Source: Rhodococcus_F sp040656415 (GTDB lineage Bacteria; Actinomycetota; Actinomycetes; Mycobacteriales; Mycobacteriaceae). Taken from it: 64,000 bases of DNA. Every line of letters begins with the position of its first letter. Position 1 is the first letter of the stretch. The notes below the pieces were generated by a model. The model did no database searches. It saw only the letters and a list, made by a program, of their open reading frames with translations, and was not told the origin of the DNA. Where the stretch lies: assembly GCF_040656415.1 (NCBI RefSeq), contig NZ_JBFAMC010000001.1, positions 682,001 to 746,000 of the forward strand, given 5' to 3'. Positions 39,152 to 48,551 of this stretch are shown here, piece after piece. Both the position numbers and the translations under genes were made by a program.

Positions 39152-40744
39152 ATGCGCGCTCCCCGCCGACACCGATCGCTTGTAGCGGTCTTCGCTGCCG
39201 CGACCCTGACGGCCGGATGCACCTCTACCGCTACGGACACACCGCTCACGTCCCCGACAGCGAAACCGGTCAACCCCGCGCAGGTCGCCGGCGTGCCGTT
39301 GCCCGAGGGTTCGGTGGCGGACGCCATCGCCCAACTCGACGGACTGGCCGAGGACCTGATGAAATCCTCCGGAATCCCGGGTATGGCAGTCGCCGTGGTG
39401 CACGGTGGGAGGACGGTGTACGCGAAAGGATTCGGCGTCCGCGAGGCGGGATCGTCGGAGGAGGTGGACGCCGACACGGTGTTCCAGTTGGCGTCGCTAT
39501 CGAAACCGATCGGGGCGACCGTCGTCGCGCATCAGGTCGGCAACGGGGTCATCGACTGGGACACCCCGGTCGCCGCGAAGGTGCCCGGATTTTCACTCGC
39601 CGACCCCTACGCGACCGAGCAAGTCACCGTCGGCGACCTGTACGCGCACCGCTCCGGACTCCCTGATCACGCAGGCGACATCCTCGAGGGTCTGGGCTAC
39701 GACCGGCAACAGATCATCGAACGGTTGCACCTGCTCCCGCTCAACCCGTTTCGGAACTCGTACGCGTACACCAACTTCGGCCTCACCGCGGCTGCCGAGG
39801 CAGTGGCGAACGCGTCGGGTACCGATTGGGCGACCCTGTCGCAGCGGGCACTCTACGAGCCACTGGGCATGTCGGACACCAGCTCTCGCTACGCAGACTA
39901 CGCAGCGCACGAGAACCGTGCCGTGGGCCACGTGAAGGTCGACGGAACGTACGTTGCACGGGCGGAGCGAAATCCCGATCCGCAGTCGCCCGCCGGAGGC
40001 GTCAGTTCGTCGGTGAACGACCTCACCACGTGGTTGAAGATGCTGCTCGCCAACGGAGAGACCGACGGAGGGCAACTGATCCCCGCCGAATCGCTGCTGC
40101 CAGCGATCTCGCCGCAGAACATCTCTTCGGCGCCGACATCCCTGGACGCCCGCGCGAGCTTCTACGGTTACGGGTTCAACGTCGACACCAGCGCGGCTGG
40201 GCGTGTCACGCTCAGCCACTCGGGGGCATTCGCACTCGGGGCGGCGACGAGCTTCGTCGCGATCCCGTCGGCGGATGTCGCGATCGTCGCGCTCACCAAC
40301 GCCGCACCGATCGGCGTCCCGGAGACCCTCACCTCCGAGTTCGCCGACATGGTCCAGTTCGGTGAGGTTCGCCAGGACTGGGCGGAACTGTACGAGAAGG
40401 CCTTTCCGACGATGCCCGATCCGGAAGATGCGCCTACCGGACAGACTCCGCTGCCTACACCGATGCCGCCGCGGCCCCTCGCGACGTACGTCGGCGCGTA
40501 CGCCAACGACTACTTCGGTGCCGCACAGGTCACCGAACGCGACGACGCGCTGATCCTTACGATGGGCCCCGAAGGGCTGGTGTTTCCCTTGACTCACCAG
40601 GACGGTGACGTGTTCACCTTCGCCCCTGCCCGTAGGGGCGGCCCGACCGGCATGATCTCCAAGGCCACCTTCACAGACGACACTCTGCTGCTCGAGTTCT
40701 TCAATGCGAGCGGGCTCGGCACGTTCACCAGGAGTGCACCGTGA
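39152..40744 (+). CDS. Serine hydrolase lipoprotein, class C beta-lactamase fold (paralog 2)
   Basis: 530 aa from ATG 39152. Signal peptide with lipobox LTAGC (Cys23), SLSK nucleophile motif in FQLASLSKPIGATV, YTN in YAYTNFGLTAAAEA, and HSGAFALGAA near the C terminus. A C-terminal domain (TYVGAYANDYFG) follows. It aligns with the 12770-14374 protein along its whole length, including the lipobox position and long identical stretches, so the two are close paralogs about 25 kb apart. Likely a surface hydrolase. Confidence 0.86.
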   Translation: MRAPRRHRSLVAVFAAATLTAGCTSTATDTPLTSPTAKPVNPAQVAGVPLPEGSVADAIAQLDGLAEDLMKSSGIPGMAVAVVHGGRTVYAKGFGVREAGSSEEVDADTVFQLASLSKPIGATVVAHQVGNGVIDWDTPVAAKVPGFSLADPYATEQVTVGDLYAHRSGLPDHAGDILEGLGYDRQQIIERLHLLPLNPFRNSYAYTNFGLTAAAEAVANASGTDWATLSQRALYEPLGMSDTSSRYADYAAHENRAVGHVKVDGTYVARAERNPDPQSPAGGVSSSVNDLTTWLKMLLANGETDGGQLIPAESLLPAISPQNISSAPTSLDARASFYGYGFNVDTSAAGRVTLSHSGAFALGAATSFVAIPSADVAIVALTNAAPIGVPETLTSEFADMVQFGEVRQDWAELYEKAFPTMPDPEDAPTGQTPLPTPMPPRPLATYVGAYANDYFGAAQVTERDDALILTMGPEGLVFPLTHQDGDVFTFAPARRGGPTGMISKATFTDDTLLLEFFNASGLGTFTRSAP

Positions 40745-41041
40745 ACTCGACAGCAGACTCGAACAGTTCGGAACGACCAGATCTAGGCGGTGCCCGGTGT
40801 GACGACGGCAGTGCCGGTCGCGGGCACCGGCGAAGACGACGAGCCACCAGCCCCTGACTACCGACTTGTTCACCGCTTGGGCCAAGACCAAGCCCGGCGC
40901 ATCCTGGCAGGTTCACGCGGTCGTCGTAACAGTCTCGAAGTGGGAGGTTGCGGCGACCGTGTTGTTTTTCGGTGGACGGTGGCCGGCTACCTACCCAAAC
41001 TGTGCTGCGCCCCAGAATCTTGACACTTGGTCATATTTTTC

Positions 41042-41069
41042 TTGACAGTTGTCAAACAAACGATAGAGT
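41042..41069 (+). promoter_or_regulatory. Promoter with overlapping TTGACA palindrome
   Basis: TTGACAGTTGTCAA (41042-41055) is an inverted repeat with 6-bp arms whose left arm is a perfect -35 box. TAGAGT 16 bp downstream could be the -10. A repressor on the palindrome would block polymerase. A second TTGACA is at 41020-41025. It would drive the leader frame and the SDR gene. No regulator gene is adjacent. Confidence 0.5.
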
Positions 41070-41124
41070 GATGCGCGTCGCAGGTGTTGTGGTCTCTATC
41101 ACTCTTCGGGAGGAAGGCGGGTAG

Positions 41125-41229
41125 GTGAGCGTGAATGGCCGCTCAGGCAAGAAGACGCTGTTCACAGGTGGTTCACATGGTCGAGGTGGTGCCCGCCCTC
41201 GTCATCTGCGAGCCCGCCACCAACCGTGA
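41125..41229 (+). CDS. Short 34-codon leader frame, possibly an SDR remnant
   Basis: GTG 41125 has a strong GGGAGGAAGG site upstream. The peptide VSVNGRSGKKTLFTGGSHGR and so on contains KKTLFTGGSHG, resembling the first strand and Gly-rich loop of short-chain dehydrogenases, but it ends after 34 codons. It may be a translated leader or the stub of a lost SDR gene. Confidence 0.35.
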   Translation: MSVNGRSGKKTLFTGGSHGRGGARPRHLRARHQP

Positions 41230-41288
41230 TACCCGAGATCATCGCTGCTGGCATCCCCCTCAGTCACGCTCACTACAGGAGAAAGCAC

Positions 41289-42059
41289 ATGGTTGGACTG
41301 CTTGCTGAAAAGGTAGCCATCGTCACCGGGGCCGGTGCAGGTATCGGTGCTGCGATCGCTCGCGCTTACGGAGCGGAGGGAGCGCGCGTCGTAGTCAGCG
41401 ATATCAACGGTGATGCGGCAAAGGATGTTTCGGCGTCCATCGCTGGATCCATCGCAGTCACAGCCGATGTCAGCGAGGAAAAGCAGGTACAGGAACTTGT
41501 CGAGCGGACAGTCGCCGAGTTCGGTGGTCTGCACGTGGTGGTTCCGAATGCGGGAATCGCCACGACCAAGCCGCTGGCGCAGACTTCCTTCGAGGAGTGG
41601 AGAAAGGTGATGTCGGTCGACCTCGACGGGGTCTTCTTGACCATCCGCCACTCGCTGCCCGCCATGCTCGAATCCGGTGGTGGGTCGATCGTGACCATCT
41701 CCTCGATCTCGTCGACTACCGGTTCGGCTCTCATCGGCAGCTACGCCGCCGCGAAGGCCGCAGTGCGAAATCTGACGGAGACGCTCTCGGCCGAACTCCG
41801 CTTCCAGAACATCCGTGCCAATGCGCTGCTGCCCGGGTTCATCGACACCGACCTCGTCAAGACACATCAGTCAAGCTTCGAGGAGGCGCTCGGCCTCGAG
41901 GCCGGCGGATTCGATGACCTGATCACCACCAAGCAGACACGTTACGGGCGTACCGAGGAGGTCGCTGCCGCGGCGGTGTTCTTCGCGAGCGACCAGTCGT
42001 CGTGGTGCAACGGCAGCAGCCTGATCCTCGACGGCGGCTTCAAGGCGGCTTTGCTCTGA
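41289..42059 (+). CDS. Short-chain dehydrogenase/reductase
   Basis: 256 aa from ATG 41289 behind AGGAGA. Classical SDR: cofactor loop VTGAGAGIGAAIA (TGxxxGIG), Asp in VVVSDINGD at the end of strand 2 favouring NAD(H), NAGIA, catalytic Ser in ISSISSTTGSA, and YAAAKAA (YxxxK). C-terminal SSLILDGGFKAAL is typical. Substrate unknown. It is probably expressed with the MDR gene 109 bp downstream. Confidence 0.9.
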   Translation: MVGLLAEKVAIVTGAGAGIGAAIARAYGAEGARVVVSDINGDAAKDVSASIAGSIAVTADVSEEKQVQELVERTVAEFGGLHVVVPNAGIATTKPLAQTSFEEWRKVMSVDLDGVFLTIRHSLPAMLESGGGSIVTISSISSTTGSALIGSYAAAKAAVRNLTETLSAELRFQNIRANALLPGFIDTDLVKTHQSSFEEALGLEAGGFDDLITTKQTRYGRTEEVAAAAVFFASDQSSWCNGSSLILDGGFKAALL

Positions 42060-42168
42060 AGCCGGAACATCAAGTCACACAACGGTAGTCGTCGGTCGCA
42101 CGTTCGGGTGATATCCGTGGTGTGCCGACGACTTCACCCCTTGCCTGCACAGGCAAAAGGATGACGAC

Positions 42169-43179
42169 ATGCTATCCCCAGCGATCTACGTATTACCGCC
42201 CGGCGGTCTCGACAACCTCGTGACTCGCAATGTCGACGCGCCCGACCCGCAGCCCGGCGAAGTCATGATCGAGGTTCACGCGAACTCGCTGAACCACCAC
42301 GATGTCCTTGTCGCAACCGGTGCGATCGCGACTGATGGACCGCGAATCCTTCTTTCGGACGCGGCGGGTGAAGTTGTTGCGGTCGGCGACGAAGAGTCGC
42401 AGTTCGGTCTCGGCGACCGCGTGATGACGACATATCTACCGCACTGGCAGTACGGACGGCCTACGGTCGACGGGTTTGTGAACTCACCGGGTGACGGCGT
42501 GGACGGGTATGCCCGCCGGTTTGTCACGATCCAAGCCGCAGCGCTGACCGCCATCCCACGAAACTATTCGTACGCCGAGGCTGCGACTCTGCCGACCGCG
42601 GGACTGTCCGCATGGCGAGCGCTTTTCTCCACTGTGCCGCTGAGACCGGGGCAGACCGTGCTCGTTCCAGGTTCCAGCACGGTGTCGCTGTTCGCTATTC
42701 AACTCGCCAAGGCGGTCGGCGCCCGAGTCATCGGCACGTCCTCTTCGGCAGACAAGATCGCCAAGCTTGTCGAAGTCGGCGTCGACCTCACCGTCAACTA
42801 CCGAGAGAATCCCGAGTGGGGGCTAGAGGCTTTCACCCTCACAGGTCACGGGGTCGATCACGTGCTCGACATCGGAGGCCCGGCGACGTTCGATCAATCT
42901 CTCGCGGCAGCGAAGGTTGGCGGAAGGATCGCAGCGCTCGGCATCATGACGGGCGCTTCGTCGGCTGTCGATTTCACGCCGCTGCTGACCAAGCAGGTCA
43001 CGATCGAAGGCCTACTGGTCGGAAGCAGGGAACATCAGCAGGAGATGGTGGCCGGGCTCGAAGGCTTGGCGATCAAGCCAGTCATCGACTCGACATACCC
43101 TTTCGATCGCCTGGCTGATGCTCTACGCCACCAACAATCCGGTCGGCATTTCGGAAAGATCGTCGCTACTTCTCAGTAG
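42169..43179 (+). CDS. Zinc-independent MDR family oxidoreductase (quinone-oxidoreductase-like)
   Basis: 336 aa from ATG 42169 with AAAGGA upstream. GroES-like N-terminal half (NSLNHHDVLVATG) and Rossmann half (PGQTVLVPGSSTVSLFAIQLAKAVGARVIGTSSS, in parts). The catalytic and structural zinc cysteines of alcohol dehydrogenases are absent, so it is closer to the QOR-type NADPH-dependent reductases. It follows the SDR gene on the same strand. Confidence 0.85.
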   Translation: MLSPAIYVLPPGGLDNLVTRNVDAPDPQPGEVMIEVHANSLNHHDVLVATGAIATDGPRILLSDAAGEVVAVGDEESQFGLGDRVMTTYLPHWQYGRPTVDGFVNSPGDGVDGYARRFVTIQAAALTAIPRNYSYAEAATLPTAGLSAWRALFSTVPLRPGQTVLVPGSSTVSLFAIQLAKAVGARVIGTSSSADKIAKLVEVGVDLTVNYRENPEWGLEAFTLTGHGVDHVLDIGGPATFDQSLAAAKVGGRIAALGIMTGASSAVDFTPLLTKQVTIEGLLVGSREHQQEMVAGLEGLAIKPVIDSTYPFDRLADALRHQQSGRHFGKIVATSQ

Positions 43180-43330
43180 TTACCGCGTTCGAGACACGTT
43201 CGAGACAGTTGGGGATGACCAGCGATACCGGCGGCGTAGGACTGTCGGATTCGCGGGTTGACAGTGGTTCTTCAGCGGGCTTACGTTCGAACCGGCAGCC
43301 TGCCTCTTTGCCCACTTCAGGGAGATTCAG

Positions 43331-44218
43331 ATGATACGAAGTGCCGGTATATGTTTTGCCGCTGCGAGTGTGCTCGTTCTGGGCGCCTGTTCTAGCTCCA
43401 CAACGGAAGAAAGTCCTACTGCTACGACGCCCGGTACCACCGCGGCTGCGTCGGAGTCGATGCCGACAGTCACGCTCGAGGACATGCCGACCGGGACCGC
43501 CTCGCTGAGCTGGGACCCGGACACCATGCAGGTCACCGCTGCGATCGACATGCGTGGCTTCACGCCGAACAGCAGTCACGCCATGCACATCCACCCCGGT
43601 ACCTGCGCAGATCAGTCTCAACCACCTTCAGTGCCATTTCCGGATATTCTCGCGGATGCCAGTGGTGTAGTTCAACAAACCGTCGTCAGTGAGGCGGTCC
43701 CAGAAGGCATCCCGACCGATTCGTACCTGAATATCCATCTCGCACCGTCGGCGGAACTCGGTTCGCCCGGGGACGTGAGTTTCACCCCGATCGCTTGTGG
43801 AGACATTCCTGCGGGCACGGCGGCGACAGGTCCGGCTGACCTGGAAATGCAGACGCCGCCGAGCGACGGGCACACCCCGCAAGGCACGGCCACTCTGACT
43901 TACAACGCCGATCAGCAGACGCTGGGCGTGGAGGTGAGTGCTTCCGGTCTACAGCCTGACAGCGCGCACGCGGTACATGTCCACTCCGGGTCGTGCGCGG
44001 CACAGGGAGACGTCGTATATCCGTTGCCGGACATGCAGGCCGACGGCTCAGGTGAGGCCACCGTCTCGACCACGATCGATAACGTCGACTCTGCACCGCC
44101 TGCCAGCGGCTGGTACGTGAATGTGCACATGGGGTCGTCGGACGAGGTCACAGACAGCGACGGCAACCCGACGATGCTGTTCGCACCGATCCTCTGCGGA
44201 GATGTCACGCAGCAGTAG
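43331..44218 (+). CDS. Lipoprotein with two CHRD/SodC-like His modules
   Basis: 295 aa from ATG 43331 behind GGGAG. Signal peptide with lipobox LGACSS (Cys20). Two halves, about residues 45-160 and 180-290, each contain a similar block: NSSHAMHIHPGTC and DSAHAVHVHSGSC, later DSYLNIHLAPS and GWYVNVHMGSS, and CGDIPAG and CGDVTQQ. The AxHxHxGxC pattern recalls CHRD domains and Cu,Zn superoxide dismutase, and could bind a metal. No intact SOD active site is seen. Likely exported and membrane anchored. Confidence 0.8.
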   Translation: MIRSAGICFAAASVLVLGACSSSTTEESPTATTPGTTAAASESMPTVTLEDMPTGTASLSWDPDTMQVTAAIDMRGFTPNSSHAMHIHPGTCADQSQPPSVPFPDILADASGVVQQTVVSEAVPEGIPTDSYLNIHLAPSAELGSPGDVSFTPIACGDIPAGTAATGPADLEMQTPPSDGHTPQGTATLTYNADQQTLGVEVSASGLQPDSAHAVHVHSGSCAAQGDVVYPLPDMQADGSGEATVSTTIDNVDSAPPASGWYVNVHMGSSDEVTDSDGNPTMLFAPILCGDVTQQ

Positions 44219-44280
44219 GAATCGTGAACCTGGTGACCGCGTGAAGACCGGGTCCTATGCTCCGAGCCCGATTTGGAGGA

Positions 44281-45138
44281 TTACACAGCTGGTTGCAGGG
44301 GCGGTGCGAATGTCGCCCGCACCTGCAACCACTCGGCCAGGATCTGACACCCGGTCAGCCCGCTCGAGTCCAGCGGTTCGCTGGCGTACGCGACGTGTCG
44401 ACCACCTCGGGGGTTTACGACTTTCATGCCGCGCCAGCTGAGGTGTGCAGGTAGGTAGCCGAGTATTTCGAGCATCGCCGTCCGCAGACGATGCAGATCA
44501 GTGCGCCACTGCGTTGGGCTGATTCTGGTCTTGTCCGCATTCTGGAAGCTGTTGTGTCGGAGAAGTTTCCAGATCTGGGTGAGCCATACCCGATGCGTTC
44601 GAAACGACATCCACCCCGTGAGGTCCGCGATGTCGCGTACGAAGCTGTCGTCGCTGGCATTACAGATCATGTCGTTCGGGTGCGCGATCCAGAGGACAGG
44701 GACCGTGGCGGGTAGCGGTGCGCCTTCGCCTGCAACTCCGCGCCCACCGCAGCCCGGGACGGCTCCGGCGGGTTGTTCGGGATCGGAAATCAGGCCGGCG
44801 GCACGGACGTGCCTTCCAGCGAATTCGCCGGTTGCGATCTTCCCCAGCACCTCACGGATCACGGTGCAGCCCTGCGAATAGCCGATCAACATGACCGATC
44901 CCGGTGCGGCCTCGATAGCGTCCATCAACCTGCGTACACCGACCTCGGTGCTGTGCCGATAGCTCAGTCCGCCTACCGCGACCGGGCCGTACGATGCCGG
45001 ATAACCGACCCAACGTGACGCGAAACGCCCGTCGAGCGCATCGGCGACAGTGCGGAGCAGCCCGGATACGTGCGTTCGATCATCATCAGGGTAGGACTCT
45101 CCGGTGCCACCAACTGCGAGAACGGTCACGTCAGGCAT
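44281..45138 (-). CDS. Cutinase/LysB-like serine hydrolase
   Basis: 285 aa from ATG 45138 with AGGA upstream; the frame extends to 45393 over the next promoter without support. MPDVTVLAVGGTGESYPDDD starts a compact alpha/beta-hydrolase. The nucleophile elbow is GYSQG within SVMLIGYSQGCTVI. Later blocks PVLWIAHPNDMICNASDD and GGRHVAYASEPL supply possible Asp and His. The pattern resembles mycobacteriophage LysB and PE-PPE-domain esterases, which act on mycolate esters. No signal peptide. It diverges from the flavin oxidase gene. Confidence 0.72.
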   Translation of the reverse strand: MPDVTVLAVGGTGESYPDDDRTHVSGLLRTVADALDGRFASRWVGYPASYGPVAVGGLSYRHSTEVGVRRLMDAIEAAPGSVMLIGYSQGCTVIREVLGKIATGEFAGRHVRAAGLISDPEQPAGAVPGCGGRGVAGEGAPLPATVPVLWIAHPNDMICNASDDSFVRDIADLTGWMSFRTHRVWLTQIWKLLRHNSFQNADKTRISPTQWRTDLHRLRTAMLEILGYLPAHLSWRGMKVVNPRGGRHVAYASEPLDSSGLTGCQILAEWLQVRATFAPPLQPAV

Positions 45139-45391
45139 GCAACCGATCCTGCCGAGCGAGAATAAGTATCCATTCGGTCGAACCTGAGAACTTCCTGGCA
45201 ATCGGGAACGGATATCGACTACTGGGCAGGACTCGAGTCGCTCGTGACGAACAACCTCGGACCACGGCTCAGCCGAGTCATCGACAGCCTGTAGCGCAAC
45301 GTAGCGGCGGCGTGACATATTCGGGGGCACCTCGCGAATCGCAATCATCGCTCCACCACCGTGATGTGCGTCAGCACCCCGGAGGCCGACC

Positions 45392-46495
45392 ATGATCTAT
45401 GACATCGCCATTGTCGGGGGTGGCTTGACCGGCAGCCTGACCGCCCGCTCGCTCGCCGCCCGCGGCCGCTCGGTCCTGCTACTCGAAGCTCGCCCTCTCG
45501 GGCACACCGAGGGCAGCTCACATGGCACCTCGCGCATCTTCCGCCGCGCGCACCCGGTGCCGATCTATGCAGATATGGCTTCCCGCGCTCAGCATTTGTG
45601 GAGAAAACTCGAAGACGACTCCGGCGTAGCCCTGCTCACGACCACCGGCGGTCTCGACTACGGGATTGATCGGCACCCACGTGAACTCTACGAGGCGGTC
45701 CGGGCCAACGCAGTCACCTGCGAGTTGCTGAGCGCAGCCGCGGCCGAGGAACGATTCCCTGGGATGCGATTTCCCACCGATGTGCTGTTCCAACCCGACG
45801 CCGGTCACATCAACCCCAACGCCACCATCGCGGCGGCCCTGGCCGTCGCTGAGACCGACGGTGCCGATATCCGGATCGGCACCGCAGTGGAGGCAGTCGA
45901 ACATCGATTCGGCAATGTCAGTGTCGCCACCTCGGATGGCACCTTTACCGCCCGTCATCTAGTTGTGGCCGCCGGCCCCTGGCTGCCCGAGATCCTGTCC
46001 AGGACTCTGCCGGATATCCCGGATCCTCATCTGACAGTGACCGAACAGAACATCTTCCACTTCACCGAGACGATGGCGCCCGGCCACTGGCCCGTTTTGA
46101 TCTGCATGCACCACAGGACGTTCTACGGGCTCCCCTCCGGCGCCGACGGTGGACCCGAGCCTGCGCTGAAGGTCGGCAGGCACGATCCCGGCGTAGCGAC
46201 CACACCAGCCTCACGCTCAGGACTGCCCGACCCACACACGCGGGATCTGGTGCAGTCGTTCGTCGACACCTGGCTGCCGGGGCTGGCCTCCACTCCCGTG
46301 CGGGAAGACACCTGCCTCTACACCAACACCCGTAACGAAGACTTTCTGTTGGACCGCCGTGGACCGATCACCGTCGCCTCCCCGTGCTCGGGCCAGGGCG
46401 CGAAATTCGCCCCCGTTGTCGGGGAGATGATCAGCGATATCGCCCTCGGTCTCAGCAAGACTCCGGACCGTTTCGCACTCTCCGCGCACCTGTAG
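45392..46495 (+). CDS. N-methyltryptophan/sarcosine oxidase-like flavoenzyme
   Basis: 367 aa from ATG 45392 with GGAGG upstream. FAD-binding motif DIAIVGGGLTGSLTARSLA at the N terminus, GSSHGTSRIFRRAH (family substrate region), VVAAGPWLPEIL, and near the C terminus CSGQGAKFAPVVG, where the Cys is in the place of the covalent FAD-linking residue of monomeric sarcosine oxidases. Oxidises an N-methylated or related amine with O2, giving H2O2; the precise substrate is unknown. Confidence 0.85.
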   Translation: MIYDIAIVGGGLTGSLTARSLAARGRSVLLLEARPLGHTEGSSHGTSRIFRRAHPVPIYADMASRAQHLWRKLEDDSGVALLTTTGGLDYGIDRHPRELYEAVRANAVTCELLSAAAAEERFPGMRFPTDVLFQPDAGHINPNATIAAALAVAETDGADIRIGTAVEAVEHRFGNVSVATSDGTFTARHLVVAAGPWLPEILSRTLPDIPDPHLTVTEQNIFHFTETMAPGHWPVLICMHHRTFYGLPSGADGGPEPALKVGRHDPGVATTPASRSGLPDPHTRDLVQSFVDTWLPGLASTPVREDTCLYTNTRNEDFLLDRRGPITVASPCSGQGAKFAPVVGEMISDIALGLSKTPDRFALSAHL

Positions 46496-46514
46496 GACGC
46501 CCGCTCTGCGTTTG

Positions 46515-48551
46515 TCAGTGGGACTCGGGTCTCTCCTGGTAGCACTTGAAGCTCAGTGCGAGACGGCCACGTCCGTGCGTCATCGATCGGAGTGCAACCG
46601 CATAGTCGGTGATCTCGCTCGTCGGGACAGATGCGATCACGGTGATCTCGCCGTCGCGGGCCGGTTCGGTGCCTTCTATCTGGCCTCGTCGACGTCCGAG
46701 ATCAGCCATCACGTCACCCTGGACATCCGCAGGCACAGTGACCTCTAGACGATCGATGGGTTCGAGGACGAGGGTGCCCACCTTGTCGATTGCCGCGCTC
46801 AGCGCGAGTGCCCCGGCCATCCGGAAACTGAAATCGTCCGAATCGACCGAGTGGTGCTTTCCGTCGAGCACCGTTGCTCGCAGGTCGACCAGCGGAAACC
46901 CGTGGCGGCCCCCGCGGCTCATCGACTCGGCGATTCCCTTGCCGACGGCCGAGACGAGGGGCTTGGGAATCACCCCGCCACGAGTCTCGTCGACGAACTC
47001 ATAGCCGTCGTCGCGAGGCAGTGGCTCGAAGCGGACGGTTGCCACACCGAACTGGCCGTGCCCGCCAGACTGCTTCTTGTGGCGGCCCTCCGCCTCGGTG
47101 GATCCGAGCAGAGTCTCGCGGTACGCGATCTTCACGGGTTCGGTCCGAAGGGTGATCCCATATCGCCGCTGCAGTCGCGTCAAGGCCACCTGCACGTGGA
47201 TATCGCCCGCGCCCCGGATCACCGTCTGATGTGTTTCGTTGTCTCGGATCACTTCCAGTGTCGGATCGTCGTTGACGAGTTCGGCCAGGGCGGTCGACAA
47301 CTTGTCCTCATCGCCTGCGCTCTCGGCGGCCACTGCGATCCCGTATACCGCCGGCGCGTGTTCGAGCGGTGCCACACTGAGCGCGGATCCGAGCGGTGCC
47401 AGTGTGTCGCCGGTGGCGACGTCGGTGAGTTTGATTGCCCCGACGATGTCGCCCGCCCGCGCGGAGTCGATCGCAGTGTGCTTGTTGCCGATTACGCGAA
47501 GCAGGTTGTGCAGCCGCTCCTTTACTCCGGTGCGTTGATTCACGAGAACGTCGTCGGCATGCACAGTGCCGGAAACGATTTTCATCAACGCCACCTGACC
47601 GACGTATTCGTCGGTCTGCGTCTTGAAGACGTACGCCAGTGGATCACCGGAGGGATCGCACGGCACTTCACGGACCTGACCGTCGTCGTGTACTTCGATG
47701 CCGGGGGCGTCCGATGGTGCAGGTGCGATGCGGCACACGAAATCGAGAAGGCGATCGACGGCAATACCGTCTACAGCCGACCCGCACAGCACCGGCCACA
47801 GGGCGCCGGTGGCGAAACCTACGCTCAGCGCGTGCTCGAGTTCGGCGACGCCGATGTCCTCCCCGTCGAGATACCTGGAGAGCAGGTCGTCCTCGATCTC
47901 GACGACGTCCTCCACCAAGTGCTCGTGCTGTTCGTGTTCGAGGTCGGCGATGTCGGCCGGGAGCTCGTCGCTCGTAGTTGGTGAACCGGCGTCGTAGAGG
48001 ATGACGTGTTCGGTCAGGAGATCGGCGACGCCCGCGAACGCCGATGCCTCGCCGATCGGCAGATCGACCGCTTCGATTCCTGAGCCGAACCGGGCGCGAA
48101 TTCCGCCCAGGACGGTATCGAAGGATGCCCGCTCCTTGTCCAGTTTGTTGATGAACAGGACCCGTGGGATCGACATATCGCTCGCCGCCTGCCACAGCAG
48201 TTCGTCATTCACCTGCAGACCACTGACCCCGTCGATCACGAAAATCGCGACGTCGGCGACACGAAGTGCTGTCATGGCGTCGCCTACGAAATCGGCGTAG
48301 CCGGGCGGGTCGAGGAGATTGACCTGGTGATCGCCCCACGAGAACGACGCCAGACCGAGCGTCAGGGACTGGGTGCGATCGCGTTCTTCCGGTTGGCTGT
48401 CGAGTACGGTGTTGCCGCTCTCGATTCGCCCGGGACGGGCGATGACACCGGCGCGGAAGAGCATCGCCTCCGCGAGGCTCGTTTTGCCGTTGCCCTGATG
48501 TCCCATCAGAGCAATATTGCGGATCAGATCCCTCTTGGTCGTCACGGCCAC
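46515..48551 (-). CDS. Elongation factor G-like protein EF-G2
   Basis: 678 aa translational GTPase paralog of EF-G (Rv0120c-like). G1 is GHQGNGKTSLAEAM, G3 is DPPGYADF in place of DTPGHVDF, G4 is INKLDKERA. Domains II-V follow with GRHGFPLVDLRATV. The altered switch II (PPGY) and lack of the universal His suggest a role other than regular translocation; the mycobacterial homolog lacks standard EF-G function to my knowledge. Divergent from htpG. Confidence 0.9.
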   Translation of the reverse strand: MAVTTKRDLIRNIALMGHQGNGKTSLAEAMLFRAGVIARPGRIESGNTVLDSQPEERDRTQSLTLGLASFSWGDHQVNLLDPPGYADFVGDAMTALRVADVAIFVIDGVSGLQVNDELLWQAASDMSIPRVLFINKLDKERASFDTVLGGIRARFGSGIEAVDLPIGEASAFAGVADLLTEHVILYDAGSPTTSDELPADIADLEHEQHEHLVEDVVEIEDDLLSRYLDGEDIGVAELEHALSVGFATGALWPVLCGSAVDGIAVDRLLDFVCRIAPAPSDAPGIEVHDDGQVREVPCDPSGDPLAYVFKTQTDEYVGQVALMKIVSGTVHADDVLVNQRTGVKERLHNLLRVIGNKHTAIDSARAGDIVGAIKLTDVATGDTLAPLGSALSVAPLEHAPAVYGIAVAAESAGDEDKLSTALAELVNDDPTLEVIRDNETHQTVIRGAGDIHVQVALTRLQRRYGITLRTEPVKIAYRETLLGSTEAEGRHKKQSGGHGQFGVATVRFEPLPRDDGYEFVDETRGGVIPKPLVSAVGKGIAESMSRGGRHGFPLVDLRATVLDGKHHSVDSDDFSFRMAGALALSAAIDKVGTLVLEPIDRLEVTVPADVQGDVMADLGRRRGQIEGTEPARDGEITVIASVPTSEITDYAVALRSMTHGRGRLALSFKCYQERPESH

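Larger units (their letters stand above)
40745..41288. other. Intergenic region holding a promoter and a short leader frame
   Basis: From 40745 to about 41010 I see no gene; a weak GCCGGT/ACCGGC hairpin at 40813-40831 may end the serine-hydrolase transcript. An AT-richer patch at 41020-41070 contains the promoter/operator described separately, then a short frame at 41125-41229 before the SDR gene. Confidence 0.5.

Noticed and set aside
39593..40891. 432-aa minus-strand open frame antisense to the second serine hydrolase
   Set aside because: Shadow frame; a similar shadow is seen opposite the first paralog because the sense proteins are alike.
41226..41288. N-terminal extension of the SDR gene from ATG 41226
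   Set aside because: The extension lacks SDR features and the AGGAGA site fits ATG 41289.
46851..47984. 377-aa plus-strand open frame inside EF-G2
   Set aside because: Antisense shadow; His/Arg-rich composition without structure.
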